Assembly: GCA_945957555.1 (NCBI GenBank)
Contig: CAMFLX010000029.1
Location: 1-39,190 of the forward strand
Length of the DNA stretch: 39,190 bases
Reading direction: 5' to 3'
Source: an uncultured Cytophagales bacterium
Lineage (GTDB): Bacteria; Bacteroidota; Bacteroidia; Cytophagales; UBA9547
Shown: piece after piece, positions 27,549-35,680 of the stretch
Layout of the letters: each line of letters starts with the position of its first letter
Numbering within the stretch: position 1 is the stretch's first letter
Translations under genes and position numbers: made by a program
Notes under the pieces: generated by a model
What the model was told of the DNA's origin: nothing
Databases searched by the model: none
Seen by the model: only the letters and a program-made list of their open reading frames with translations

Positions 27549-28655
27549 ATGAAAAGAATCATTTACATATTTCTGGGTGCGTTTTGTATGATGGTCAGCC
27601 TACAGGCGCAGACGGTAAATATTCCTGACAATAATTTTTTGACCGCATTGCGAGACGCATTAGTTGATGCTAATAACGATGGACTCATCCAAATCTCTGA
27701 AGCCAAACAAGTCACTACTCTCGATATAGACAATAAAGACATATCAGATTTGAGCGGTATTGAGGTTTTCACCAACCTTACTCGATTAAATTGTTCCTCC
27801 AACCAGCTCAGCACTGTTAACATCAGCAAAAATAAGGCATTAGAATACCTTGATTGTAGTTTTAATGCATTAGAGACCTTAGACATTACACAAAACATTT
27901 CATTGACATATTTAGATTGTGGCATCAATGCATTGAAAACCTTAGATTTGAGCCAAAATACGAGTCTTAAAGAACTGTATATATTCTATAACGATTTCAG
28001 CACTATAGACATTAGTAAAAATATTGCACTACAAACATTCAAATGCGATCAAAACAAGATTGCTTCTTTGGATTTGAGCAAAAACATAGCATTACTCTAT
28101 GTGTCTTGTCCTTATAATATAATTGGAGGCCTCGATGTTACCATGAACAAGTCTTTGATATCGCTAGAATGCTACTCTAACCAAATCTCCCAACTTGATG
28201 TAACTCAAAACACAGTACTCAACTTTCTATTATGCCAATCCAACCAATTGTCCAGTTTAAATGTAACCCAGAATTTGGCATTAAAATCATTGATTTGTAA
28301 TTCTAATACCGATCTAAAGACAATATGCGTATATGAAGTTGACAGCGTCATCAACAATAGCCAATTCAAAAAAGATCCTTTAGCGGTATGGTCCGACACT
28401 TGTAAGATTCAAACGTCTATCACAGAAAATGAATATACCCAAAACAAAACCACCGTATATCCCAATCCGACTGAAGGCTTGATTTATTTAGGTGATGAAG
28501 CCATATCTGCAACCCTATACAATAATCTAGGACATGAGATTATGAGCTCAACTCATCAAACTCTGGATTTAAGTACCCAAACTGAAGGCATTTACATAAT
28601 TAGAGTTTTGTATAAAAATCAAAAATACTTGACTCACAAAATCACTAGGAATTAA
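27549..28655 (+). CDS. Secreted leucine-rich repeat protein with T9SS sorting domain
   Basis: A signal peptide (MKRIIYIFLGAFCMMVSLQAQ) precedes an N-terminal cap (VNIPDNNFLTALRDALVDAN...ISEAKQVTTLDI). About nine LRR units of 21 residues follow, of the form LxxLDCSxNxLxxLDIxxN (roughly residues 72-260). Several units carry Cys at the same position (LNCSSN, LDCSFN, LDCGIN), which is the bacterial internalin-like/BspA-like type with a stacked Cys ladder. The last 75 residues begin TTVYPNPTEGLI and end GIYIIRVLYKNQKYLTHKITRN, a type A T9SS sorting domain. It is probably a surface-exposed binding protein. No partner is encoded adjacent to it on the same strand. Confidence 0.88.
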   Translation: MKRIIYIFLGAFCMMVSLQAQTVNIPDNNFLTALRDALVDANNDGLIQISEAKQVTTLDIDNKDISDLSGIEVFTNLTRLNCSSNQLSTVNISKNKALEYLDCSFNALETLDITQNISLTYLDCGINALKTLDLSQNTSLKELYIFYNDFSTIDISKNIALQTFKCDQNKIASLDLSKNIALLYVSCPYNIIGGLDVTMNKSLISLECYSNQISQLDVTQNTVLNFLLCQSNQLSSLNVTQNLALKSLICNSNTDLKTICVYEVDSVINNSQFKKDPLAVWSDTCKIQTSITENEYTQNKTTVYPNPTEGLIYLGDEAISATLYNNLGHEIMSSTHQTLDLSTQTEGIYIIRVLYKNQKYLTHKITRN

Positions 28656-28934
28656 GTAGGCACAACTCTAAGTTTATTACAGACACCTGTATCTACATTA
28701 TTCACTTCTTGGTATTAGAACAACATCGACCAACCATCTTACACGAGACACCGTATTGATGTAGCCACCTCAATTAACCTTCGCAAAAACATTTTGTATC
28801 CACTCAGGCAACCGATATACATAAATTCAAGTCATGTAAGTATAGCGCTTCTTTCCAAGAAGAAGGGTTTTTCATGGTATTACGGTAAAATTCAGGCATC
28901 GTCAATTAGACGATGCTTGTTTGTTTGCTACCAA
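28656..28934. other. Intergenic region with a hairpin after the LRR gene
   Basis: No gene is supported. One hairpin pairs GCATCGTC (28896-28903) with GACGATGC (28909-28916) and is followed by a T-rich run (TTGTTTGTTTG). It could terminate plus-strand transcription, although it lies 240 bp after the LRR gene stop. The rest shows no feature. Confidence 0.45.
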
Positions 28935-28970
28935 CAAGAAGAGACTACCCTTGCGAGTAGTCTCTTCTTG
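28935..28970. terminator. Terminator between convergent LRR and TSP3 genes
   Basis: A perfect 14-bp stem pairs CAAGAAGAGACTAC (28935-28948) with GTAGTCTCTTCTTG (28957-28970) around an 8-nt loop. It lies 25 bp past the stop of the minus-strand TSP3 gene. Confidence 0.8.
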
Positions 28971-28995
28971 TATTTTGAACAGATAGATAGCCGAA

Positions 28996-29856
28996 TTACT
29001 TAACCAACAATTTCATTACTTTATTGTTTACTAACAACTGATATACACCTGCATCTAAAGATGAAATATCCAATTGGTTTGCAATCAAGTCACCAGCATT
29101 AACCAATACACCTTGTGTATTAAAAATTTTATAAGCACCAGAAGCTGTAACATATACAGTGCCTGTTGCTGGTTGCGGATACAAAGTCAATTCTTCAGTC
29201 AAAACTTGGCCACTGCTCAGGCTTGTAACCACATCGTCTCCGGCATCGTTAGGATCTGTTTCTCCAGAATCAATTTTCCCATTACCATTCTTATCTTCCT
29301 TTCCATCTGACAGACCACCTTTGTCCGTATCAGCAATCAATGGGTTTGTTTGAGTAAGCGTATCCATATCATAGCCAGGAACCCCTACTTCTACTCCGTC
29401 ATTTACACCATCAGCATCGGTATCTGGATCTTTGGGATTAGTACCCAATTCCACTTCTCCAATATCAGGAATACCATCATTATCCGTATCCAACAAACCT
29501 ACTCCACCTGGTTCTCTCAAAACCAAAGGTGTTGTACTCGCTGGCAAGGTTATTGGATTTGTAGAGGTCATATTGATTTTCAATGTACCATAACCTGAAG
29601 TAGTTGGAGAATACGAAATCGAAGTACCAGCCGCTAATGGTAAAGAGGTTGGAAATCCTTCAATCGCCAAAAGTATTGTTATACTCGTAGCATTAGTTAC
29701 AGTTACCGAATCGTTCACAGCTACTGTTACATCTGTTTGATCAAATGTTGCCACTGCTGGAGCACCTACTGGCTTAATACTCACCTTGTGATTCAATGCA
29801 AATGAGCTGAAGCCTAAGCCCATTGCCACACATAAAAATTGTAATTTTTTTACCAT
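28996..29856 (-). CDS. Secreted TSP type 3 calcium-binding repeat protein with T9SS sorting domain
   Basis: Starting from MVKKLQFLCVAMGLGFSSFA, a signal peptide leads to a beta-rich domain (about 25-115). A thrombospondin type 3/EF-hand-like calcium-binding stretch follows, with DTDNDGIPDIGE, TNPKDPDTDADGVNDGVE, DTDKGGLSDGKED and KNGNGKIDSGETDPND. The aspartates at alternating positions are the calcium ligands. A C-terminal domain starting LTLYPQPATGTVYV and ending GVYQLLVNNKVMKLLVK is a T9SS type A sorting signal. An upstream ATG at 29887-29889 would add eleven residues before the signal peptide and is less likely. Such proteins are commonly displayed at the cell surface as rigid calcium-stabilised stalks. 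The ligand is unknown. Confidence 0.85.
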   Translation of the reverse strand: MVKKLQFLCVAMGLGFSSFALNHKVSIKPVGAPAVATFDQTDVTVAVNDSVTVTNATSITILLAIEGFPTSLPLAAGTSISYSPTTSGYGTLKINMTSTNPITLPASTTPLVLREPGGVGLLDTDNDGIPDIGEVELGTNPKDPDTDADGVNDGVEVGVPGYDMDTLTQTNPLIADTDKGGLSDGKEDKNGNGKIDSGETDPNDAGDDVVTSLSSGQVLTEELTLYPQPATGTVYVTASGAYKIFNTQGVLVNAGDLIANQLDISSLDAGVYQLLVNNKVMKLLVK

Positions 29857-30368
29857 ACGTAATTGCTTTAATAATATTGAACAATCCATAAATGTAAATA
29901 TTATTTGATCAAAACAAAAAAACTATTCTACAGGGAAACGAGCTCGCTCCGGCTCAAGCCCTAAGCCTAAGAAAGCGTTTATACACCGAACCCATTTGGG
30001 CAAAACGTAAACAGGGATCCATATAAGTATCTACAATCAAACAGTGATTCTGTACATCTTGGCGATCTTAAACATTTTTTATTTAAAAACTCATTGATCG
30101 GAATGAAATCATTTGAATGCAAAAATCCTAATAGAAATTTGTTGATATACTGAAACAATTTCAGAGCAGTAAACTTTTTGAGAATCCTTATTTTAAAGCT
30201 GTTGAAATATTAGTGTAATTATGTCTAATCAAAACCTGCAATTCCATACCCCATATACTCTACGCCTGCTAATGATGTATAGCAGGTCTTTTATAAAGCA
30301 TCAGAATGTCCCTGCTAGCCTGGCGGATATGTATATTTGATTTTCAATAAGCTATTTATGAAAAAACA
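29857..30368. other. Intergenic region with a G+C-rich patch and a weak hairpin
   Basis: No gene is supported; the longest ATG-started frame I checked is 16 codons. A patch at about 29934-30010 is clearly richer in G and C than the rest and holds small inverted repeats (CCCATTTGGG near 29987). A hairpin pairs CCTGCT (30265-30270) with AGCAGG (30281-30286), followed by TCTTTTATAA, so it could terminate a short plus-strand RNA. No RNA family is recognised. Confidence 0.35.
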
Positions 30369-30403
30369 AAAAGGAGGCTGATTTTTGGGGACAGCCTCCT
30401 TTT
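30369..30403 (-). terminator. Terminator of the lipoprotein gene at 30421-31335
   Basis: AAAAGGAGGCTG (30369-30380) pairs with CAGCCTCCTTTT (30392-30403). The A run at 30361-30372 supplies a U tract on the minus strand. It lies 18 bp past the stop. Confidence 0.85.
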
Positions 30404-30420
30404 ATGGAATTTTGCAATTA

Positions 30421-31335
30421 TTAATACTGAGTTGCCACTTTATAGTTTACTGATGCCACAGTAAACGCACCAAAGCCCATATAGGATAAAGCATACTTTC
30501 CGTCTTCTGTTTTCCAAGCAATAATTGTATAAGGGTCAGTAATCTCTCCATTGGAAGCACCCGTCTCTACCCCTGCATCTTTAGCATATTTTACGATATC
30601 GGCACCAGTAGCTTTTTTATAATCGTCAGATGTCAATTTAGTAACTGCAAATTTAGTAACTTTTACCTTGGACCACGTTTTTATAAAAGGATATAAGGCT
30701 TGTGCCTTAGCATCGGTAGGAGAACAAATATATTTCCTACCGTTATCATAAACATAAGCAATATCTATATCTGTCGAATAGTTATTTGCCACAGTTTCAT
30801 AATAACCCTTTCTTTTGCTTAATGAAAAAAAGTTTACTGCTGGATATGGCTCATGTATATTCGAGGTATCGTCCATTGTTATATAACTTGAATATGTAGT
30901 GGAACCTATAGGATCATCAATAGTAACCTTAATACTTTTTTCAGTTATTTTATCATCAGCACCTTTTACTGTAAATTTATAAACAACACTATCTGCTCCG
31001 CCAATTTGTACAACCTTAATTGAATCAAGAATTTTCTGATCATAAAAACCCGGATACAGTGAAAAATCATCCATATACATAAAACCAAAGGATTGTTCCT
31101 TTCCATTGGCATAAACCGACGCAGACTTAAGACTCACTCCATTTTTTTCCATCTTGAATACAATGTAGTACTTGCCAGACTGGCTAATATCAATTGTTGT
31201 ATCTGCTGTAATTCTATTGGATCCTTTTTCGAATGTTAAATTAGGACCAGAAGACGATGGTGATGGATCAGAAGATGATTTCTTGCAAGAAAACAAAGAC
31301 AAAGAAATAATCAAGAACAAGGAGAACTTTTGCAT
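30421..31335 (-). CDS. Uncharacterised lipoprotein
   Basis: The 304-residue product has a lipoprotein signal ending LFSC (Cys17) followed by KK and a Ser/Pro linker (SSSDPSPSSSGP). It is therefore exported and lipidated, with lysines after the Cys common in Bacteroidota lipoproteins. The mature part reads as two beta-rich regions: FEKGSNRITADTTIDISQSGKYYIVFKMEK...YKFTVKG, and a second half with NFFSLSKRKGYYETVANNYSTDIDIAYVYDN. The second half resembles domains found in Bacteroidota surface lipoproteins. No enzyme motif is seen. It is monocistronic and flanked by its own terminator and a T9SS substrate gene. I cannot assign a function. Confidence 0.75.
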   Translation of the reverse strand: MQKFSLFLIISLSLFSCKKSSSDPSPSSSGPNLTFEKGSNRITADTTIDISQSGKYYIVFKMEKNGVSLKSASVYANGKEQSFGFMYMDDFSLYPGFYDQKILDSIKVVQIGGADSVVYKFTVKGADDKITEKSIKVTIDDPIGSTTYSSYITMDDTSNIHEPYPAVNFFSLSKRKGYYETVANNYSTDIDIAYVYDNGRKYICSPTDAKAQALYPFIKTWSKVKVTKFAVTKLTSDDYKKATGADIVKYAKDAGVETGASNGEITDPYTIIAWKTEDGKYALSYMGFGAFTVASVNYKVATQY

Positions 31336-31523
31336 AAAGAATCAAATTAAATTATTTAAAAATTGACGCAAGATAAGAACTCTTAGGAATTCTTACAAAG
31401 AAAATTAGCTTTAAAAAGCCAAATTAATTATGAATCAACAAAGCCTCTATTTAATCGAACTATCCCCTAAAACCAAATTAAAAATCCCATGAAACGAATA
31501 AAAAGAGGCTCACTTTTTCGCTC

Positions 31524-32735
31524 TTATTCCTCAAAAGCCTTATGCATCTTTTCTCGGTCAAAGGCTGCCTCATTATTTGCTATCCAGATTGTGGCTACGC
31601 CATTACCGATAAAATTGGTTATAGATCTTGCCTCTGACATGAAACGATCTACACCTAACAACAAGGCAAGCCCTTCTATTGGGATGACTTTAATGGCCGT
31701 AAGCGTAGATGCCAAAACCACAAAGCCACTGCCTGTCACCCCTGCTGCCCCTTTGGAGGTAACCATAAGGATTCCAATGATCGTGAACATCTGCTCTAGA
31801 CTCAAGGTGACCTGATATACTTGTGATAGAAAAAGTGTGGCCATGGAAAGGTAGATTGTAGTGCCATCCAAATTAAATGAATAGCCTGAAGGTACCACTA
31901 AGCCGACTACAGGTTTCGCACAGCCCATACGCTCCAGCTTCTCCATTAGTGAAGGTAGCGCCGCCTCGGAAGACGAGGTCCCCAATACTACCAAAAGTTC
32001 TGCTTTGATATACTTGAGAAAAGACCATAAGCTTACTTTATAGTATCGCATGATCAAATATAAAATCCCGAATATAAATATCGCCATAGTGGCATACACA
32101 CTGAACATGAGCTTCATGAGAGGCAATAAAGTGTCTACACCATATTTACCGATGGTAAAAGCCATACCCCCAAAGGCTCCCAGTGGTGCAAAGATCATAA
32201 CCCAATGCAGGGCTTTAAAAACATATTTAGAAATCCTGCTGAGAAAGTCTATGACCTGCTGTTTCTTAGAATAATAATTCAGTCCAACGCCCAACAAGAT
32301 CGCGAGTATTAATACTTGAATGGTGATATTGTCTTTAAAAAACGTCCACCAACTAAATACTTCGGCTCTTTTTTGGTATTGTGATACATCGCCACCTGCT
32401 ACTGAATTTACAGAGACGCCAACTCCTGGCTGAAAAAGATACGAGACCGCTATACCGATCAAAAGTGCGACGGTGGTTACGATCTCAAAATAAAGGATTG
32501 ATTTTGCACCAACCTTCCCCACCTTTTTTAAGTCGCCCATATTGCTGATGCCCACGGTAATTGTTAAAAAAATAATGGGAGCTATGAACAGTTTGACGAC
32601 CGAGATAAAGGCTTTGCCCAAACCTTCCATTTTCACGGCCGTATCTGGTGCAAAATGTCCCAACAATACGCCCGCAACAATGGCCGTAAGTACCCAAAAA
32701 GTAAGATTCTTGAAAAGCTTGATTACCGATTTCAT
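31524..32735 (-). CDS. dctA: C4-dicarboxylate:cation symporter, DctA type (DAACS family)
   Basis: The 403-residue transporter imports C4-dicarboxylates (succinate, fumarate, malate) with cations across the inner membrane. It has eight hydrophobic helices and two re-entrant regions. The diagnostic motifs are the serine-rich GTSSSE at 252-257, NLDGTTIY at 288-295 and DRFMSEAR at 363-370, followed by NFIGNGVATI. The arginine in MSEAR is used by dicarboxylate rather than glutamate carriers, which favours DctA. The start codon overlaps the stop of the upstream GNAT gene in an ATGA (32732-32735), so the pair is translationally coupled. Why an acetyltransferase is coupled to a transporter is unknown. 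Confidence 0.9.
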   Translation of the reverse strand: MKSVIKLFKNLTFWVLTAIVAGVLLGHFAPDTAVKMEGLGKAFISVVKLFIAPIIFLTITVGISNMGDLKKVGKVGAKSILYFEIVTTVALLIGIAVSYLFQPGVGVSVNSVAGGDVSQYQKRAEVFSWWTFFKDNITIQVLILAILLGVGLNYYSKKQQVIDFLSRISKYVFKALHWVMIFAPLGAFGGMAFTIGKYGVDTLLPLMKLMFSVYATMAIFIFGILYLIMRYYKVSLWSFLKYIKAELLVVLGTSSSEAALPSLMEKLERMGCAKPVVGLVVPSGYSFNLDGTTIYLSMATLFLSQVYQVTLSLEQMFTIIGILMVTSKGAAGVTGSGFVVLASTLTAIKVIPIEGLALLLGVDRFMSEARSITNFIGNGVATIWIANNEAAFDREKMHKAFEE

Positions 32736-33217
32736 CCTAATTTCTTTTGTAAAAAGAGCGCATGGCCCATACTGTCTTCTAATTGATAATTATCGAACCC
32801 AAAGTCAATATATACTTTCTGAGCCCTCGTATTGCCCTGCAATACTTCAAGTGTTAGCTTACAGCAGTCTCTTTCTTTGGCAATGGCTTCTACCTTGTCC
32901 AACATCAGCTTGGCAATACCTTGGCCTCGGTAGTCGCTGCGCACTACAAAATCATGAATATTCAATAGAGGCTTTGCATAAAACGTGGAGAAGCCTTCAA
33001 AACTAATGGCCAAACCTATCGCTATCTCTTCATGATATGCCAACACGATTACAGCATCTGTCCTTTTTTGCAAACGGCTGATCAAATGTTCCTGTACATA
33101 AGGCGACAACTCTTCTCCTCCTCCCATAATATCGGTAGCATAATGATTGAGGAGAGACATCAAATCGCTTGTCTCTTTTTCGGTATTGAGTGCTGAATGA
33201 ATGACTTTAAAGCTCAT
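32732..33217 (-). CDS. GNAT family N-acetyltransferase coupled to dctA
   Basis: The 161-residue protein has the GNAT acetyl-CoA-binding core. Strand beta-4 NIHDFVV leads into motif A, RSDYRGQGIAKLMLDKVEAIAK, with the RGQGIA pyrophosphate loop at 97-102. LTLEVLQGNTRAQKVYIDFGFDNYQLEDSM matches motif B. The substrate is not predictable. It is the first gene of a two-gene unit with dctA. Upstream lie 165 bp with no gene. Confidence 0.9.
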   Translation of the reverse strand: MSFKVIHSALNTEKETSDLMSLLNHYATDIMGGGEELSPYVQEHLISRLQKRTDAVIVLAYHEEIAIGLAISFEGFSTFYAKPLLNIHDFVVRSDYRGQGIAKLMLDKVEAIAKERDCCKLTLEVLQGNTRAQKVYIDFGFDNYQLEDSMGHALFLQKKLG

Positions 33218-33342
33218 AGGTATATCTGTTTATAGCTAATAAAATATAAAATTAGGAGATTTATTTAGTTTATAGTAGAAGTTGAGAGTTTTCAGTAGAC
33301 AGTTATTGGTATGCAATCAATGCGAGAACCCTCTCGATCGAC

Positions 33343-33376
33343 GCAAGAAGTCATAAAAAGTTTTCTGACTTCTTGC
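33343..33376. terminator. Hairpin downstream of the LysR-GNAT operon
   Basis: GCAAGAAGTCA (33343-33353) pairs with TGACTTCTTGC (33366-33376), 8 bp past the stop of the minus-strand GNAT gene. There is no clear U tract on that strand after it, so it is a weaker terminator or an RNA-stability hairpin. A second small hairpin (CGAGA/TCTCG) lies at 33323-33336. Confidence 0.5.
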
Positions 33377-33383
33377 ATCAGCA

Positions 33384-33833
33384 TTACAAATCCATAAAGA
33401 ATCTCAGTTTTTCTTTGCCTGTGGCACCGATGCGATAGTAGAACTTAATGGCTCCTTCGTTACATATTGGGGTTTGCCATTGTATATTCACGCAAGCTCT
33501 CTCTCTGGCGATTGCTTTAAGTTTATCTGTGATGATCGCTCCTATACCTAAACTTCTGATGTTTGGCTCCAAGTACAAGCAGTCCATATGTAAAAATGGA
33601 CGAGCATCCCAAGTAGAAAAGTCAAGGGTATAACTGACATAACCCTGCGGCTCGTCACCAAGTGCTACGACCAAACAATAAAGTGATGGCTTCTCTGAAA
33701 AAAGGGCCTTGCTCAGTAACAGTTCCTTACCTTCGGCATCGTATGGATGCTGTTCATGTGCTGCGTGCTTTTGGCACAGTTCCACTAGTCTTGGCAAATC
33801 CTTTTCTTCACAGGGCCTGATCAGGTATTCCAT
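33384..33833 (-). CDS. GNAT family N-acetyltransferase downstream of a LysR gene
   Basis: The 149-residue product has a GNAT fold of a different subfamily from the one upstream of dctA. A strand HMDCLYLEP leads into RSLGIGAIITDKL (residues 93-105, acetyl-CoA loop R-S-L-G-I-G). NEGAIKFYYRIGATGKEKLRFF closes the domain. It starts 13 bp inside the 3' end of the LysR gene, so the two are expressed together. The substrate is unknown. No duplication or truncation is seen. Confidence 0.87.
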   Translation of the reverse strand: MEYLIRPCEEKDLPRLVELCQKHAAHEQHPYDAEGKELLLSKALFSEKPSLYCLVVALGDEPQGYVSYTLDFSTWDARPFLHMDCLYLEPNIRSLGIGAIITDKLKAIARERACVNIQWQTPICNEGAIKFYYRIGATGKEKLRFFMDL

Positions 33834-34720
33834 TGGAGATTGATTTCCGTTTGTAAAAACGATATAAAGTGTTGGAAATATTCAGGATAGGTTTTGTGGT
33901 TCATGGTAGCAATGTAATGCTTTCTCTTCAAGCCATTTTTACCAATCTTCACCGCCCTGATGCTGTTGTTTTTCAAATAAGGCTGTAGTGACCATTTTGC
34001 CATGGACATTACACCCATGTTGGCCTTCACCATCTCCAAGGAAGCTTCTGTAAGCGGCAAAGGCGTTATTTTCTTAGGGCTTACTTTGGCGGGAGCCAAG
34101 AGAAATTGATGCACTGTAACAGTCTCCAAAGGCAAGGAGTGGATGATGAGATGCTCATTCACAAAGTCTTCTGCAACCACATATTTCTTATGCGCCCATG
34201 GATGGTCTTCGGATACGACCATGAGCATCTCGTCTTGAAAGAGCTCTTCGTACTTTATGTTGTCATCTTTAACAAGGTCACTCACGATGGCAATATCCAA
34301 TACATTAGCCAAGAGTTTTTGCAGAGGGTAATGCGTGGCTTCCATTACGATTTTCAATTCGATATTAGGATACAAAAGCTGAAATTGTTTCAAAACTGCG
34401 GGCAGCCAATGATAACTCGAATAGCACTCAGTACTGATTCTAATCTCCCCTACTTCGCCGAATACCATTTGTTTGATTTCCTTCTCGGTCTCGGAGAGTT
34501 TGGCCAAGATTTCGTTGGCAGTTGCATAGAGCTTCTCCCCGGCTTTGGTCAGAATCAGTTTTTTGTTGACTCGCAGGAAAATCTTAGTGCCGATTTGGTA
34601 TTCGGCTTCCTTAAGCTGGTGACTGAGTGCAGACTGTGTTAAATGTAAGGTATCTATGGCTTTGGTAATGCTGCCTTCTTCAACAATGGCCTTGATCAAT
34701 CGCAAATGTCTTATCTCCAT
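33821..34720 (-). CDS. LysR family transcriptional regulator
   Basis: The 299-residue regulator has the N-terminal LysR winged helix-turn-helix (MEIRHLRLIKAIVEEGSITKAIDTLHLTQSALSHQLKEAE). A linker helix and a periplasmic-binding-protein-like effector domain follow (GEIRISTECYSSYHWLPAVL...LDIAIVSD...HPWAHKKYV). The SALSHQLKEAE recognition helix and the ECYSSYHWLP segment look like the MetR-type subgroup, which responds to sulfur-metabolism signals. The subgroup is an inference. The gene overlaps the following GNAT gene by 13 bp and faces the divergent rhodanese gene across 148 bp, the usual place for a LysR-controlled promoter. Confidence 0.92.
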   Translation of the reverse strand: MEIRHLRLIKAIVEEGSITKAIDTLHLTQSALSHQLKEAEYQIGTKIFLRVNKKLILTKAGEKLYATANEILAKLSETEKEIKQMVFGEVGEIRISTECYSSYHWLPAVLKQFQLLYPNIELKIVMEATHYPLQKLLANVLDIAIVSDLVKDDNIKYEELFQDEMLMVVSEDHPWAHKKYVVAEDFVNEHLIIHSLPLETVTVHQFLLAPAKVSPKKITPLPLTEASLEMVKANMGVMSMAKWSLQPYLKNNSIRAVKIGKNGLKRKHYIATMNHKTYPEYFQHFISFLQTEINLQWNT

Positions 34721-34868
34721 TTATCAAACAATTATTCACAAAGAAACGAAATTGCACGTTCAGATTTGCATGAAAATAAACCATGTATATAATGAATTCT
34801 TTTCGTTTTTATGGTAAAGAAGGCTATACTAGTTTTGTGACATCAACAAATCAAAAACGTCATTGCGT
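34721..34868. promoter_or_regulatory. Divergent promoter region between LysR and rhodanese genes
   Basis: The 148-bp region separates the lysR and rhodanese starts. It is AT-rich, with ACCATGTATATAATGAATTC in the middle. LysR regulators usually bind T-N11-A sites between such genes, but no single palindrome stands out strongly enough to call the operator. Confidence 0.4.
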
Positions 34869-35264
34869 ATGGAAGCACAAATGAAACATTACCAAAACAA
34901 ACTGGCCTTTGAAATGGATCCTTCTGACTTGTTTGAGGCTTTGAACCAAGGTGAAAAGGTGATGCCTCTCGATGCCAGAAGGCTACAGGGATTTGAAATA
35001 GAGCACATACCCAATGCCTTACATATCCCTCATAGGGAGATGTGTGCAGAAAGCACAAAACATTTGGATAGAGAGGTCTTGTATGTGGTGTATTGCGATG
35101 GGATCGGCTGCAATGCCTCTACTAAAGGCGCCTTGAATATGACCAAACTGGGCTTTAAGGTGAAGGAACTTATAGGTGGGCTAGAATGGTGGAAGCTCGA
35201 TGGCTATGCTACCGAAGGTACTAAGTCAAGCCCAGAAGGATTGAAAGTACAATGCGCTTGCTAG
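34869..35264 (+). CDS. Rhodanese-like sulfurtransferase
   Basis: The 131-residue protein is a single-domain rhodanese. VMPLDARRLQGFEIEHIPNALHIPH matches the conserved start of the domain. The catalytic loop is YCDGIGCNAST (C76, with a second Cys at C81), replacing the usual CxxGxR and fitting the subgroup found next to LysR and GNAT genes in many bacteria. It transfers sulfane sulfur or serves as a sulfur-sensing protein; the acceptor is unknown. A TTG at 34863 would add two residues; the ATG at 34869 is preferred. A Cys-Ala-Cys sequence ends the protein. It is divergent from lysR. Confidence 0.85.
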   Translation: MEAQMKHYQNKLAFEMDPSDLFEALNQGEKVMPLDARRLQGFEIEHIPNALHIPHREMCAESTKHLDREVLYVVYCDGIGCNASTKGALNMTKLGFKVKELIGGLEWWKLDGYATEGTKSSPEGLKVQCAC

Positions 35265-35338
35265 TTTCCCAGCTGTGCTGGAGTTTTGAATTATAAGTGT
35301 TGAATTTTGAATTGGATAACCTTGCCAAAGTTTAAAAC

Positions 35339-35397
35339 TTTAATTGTCATGGGTTTCAACCCGTGGATCAAAACAAAAATTCAAATTGGCTTTAGCC
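35339..35397. repeat. Dispersed palindromic repeat, copy A
   Basis: The element contains the palindromic core CATGGGTTTCAACCCGTG at 35348-35365, then CAAAAATTCAAATTGGCTTTAGC. A second copy lies at 37425-37478 in the same orientation. Both copies are preceded by a ...CCAAAG...AAACTT-like sequence. The pair brackets the glycoside hydrolase gene. Confidence 0.7.
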
Positions 35398-35463
35398 GAA
35401 AAGCAAGCCTTAAGTTAGTAGAGGATACTTTAGGCTTGGCTAAGAACTAGAAACAGGTTATAA

Positions 35464-35602
35464 GTCCCATAGGGACGACCGATATTTAGGGCGGAACTTT
35501 AGTCCTGTTGAACATATAGGCACCCATTTTCATGATTATTGATGAGGACAAGGCCCCATGGGTTGAAACCCATAGCTGTTATTTCGACCGTCCCTACGGG
35601 AC
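35464..35602. repeat. Composite palindromic repeat: two inverted GTCCC..GGGAC elements
   Basis: GTCCCATAGGGAC (35464-35476) and GTCCCTACGGGAC (35590-35602) are near-identical palindromes with similar flanks (GACCGATAT against its inverse). They form an inverted pair about 113 bp apart. Between them is a third element, CATGGGTTGAAACCCATA (35557-35574), the inverse of copy A's core. These look like REP/MITE-type intergenic repeats. Short open frames at about 35530-35740 come from this sequence and are not genes. Confidence 0.65.
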
Positions 35603-35680
35603 TAACATCATACACACGCATCATCATCAAAACAATCCCATTCTTATATGGATCGCTGGAAACATCCGAGCAGTCAACAA

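Noticed and set aside
28794-29003. 69-residue frame near the convergent terminators
   Set aside because: It reads through two hairpins and overlaps the TSP3 gene end; there is no family resemblance.
32542-33006. 154-residue frame antisense to dctA and the GNAT gene
   Set aside because: It spans two real genes on the other strand without any motif.
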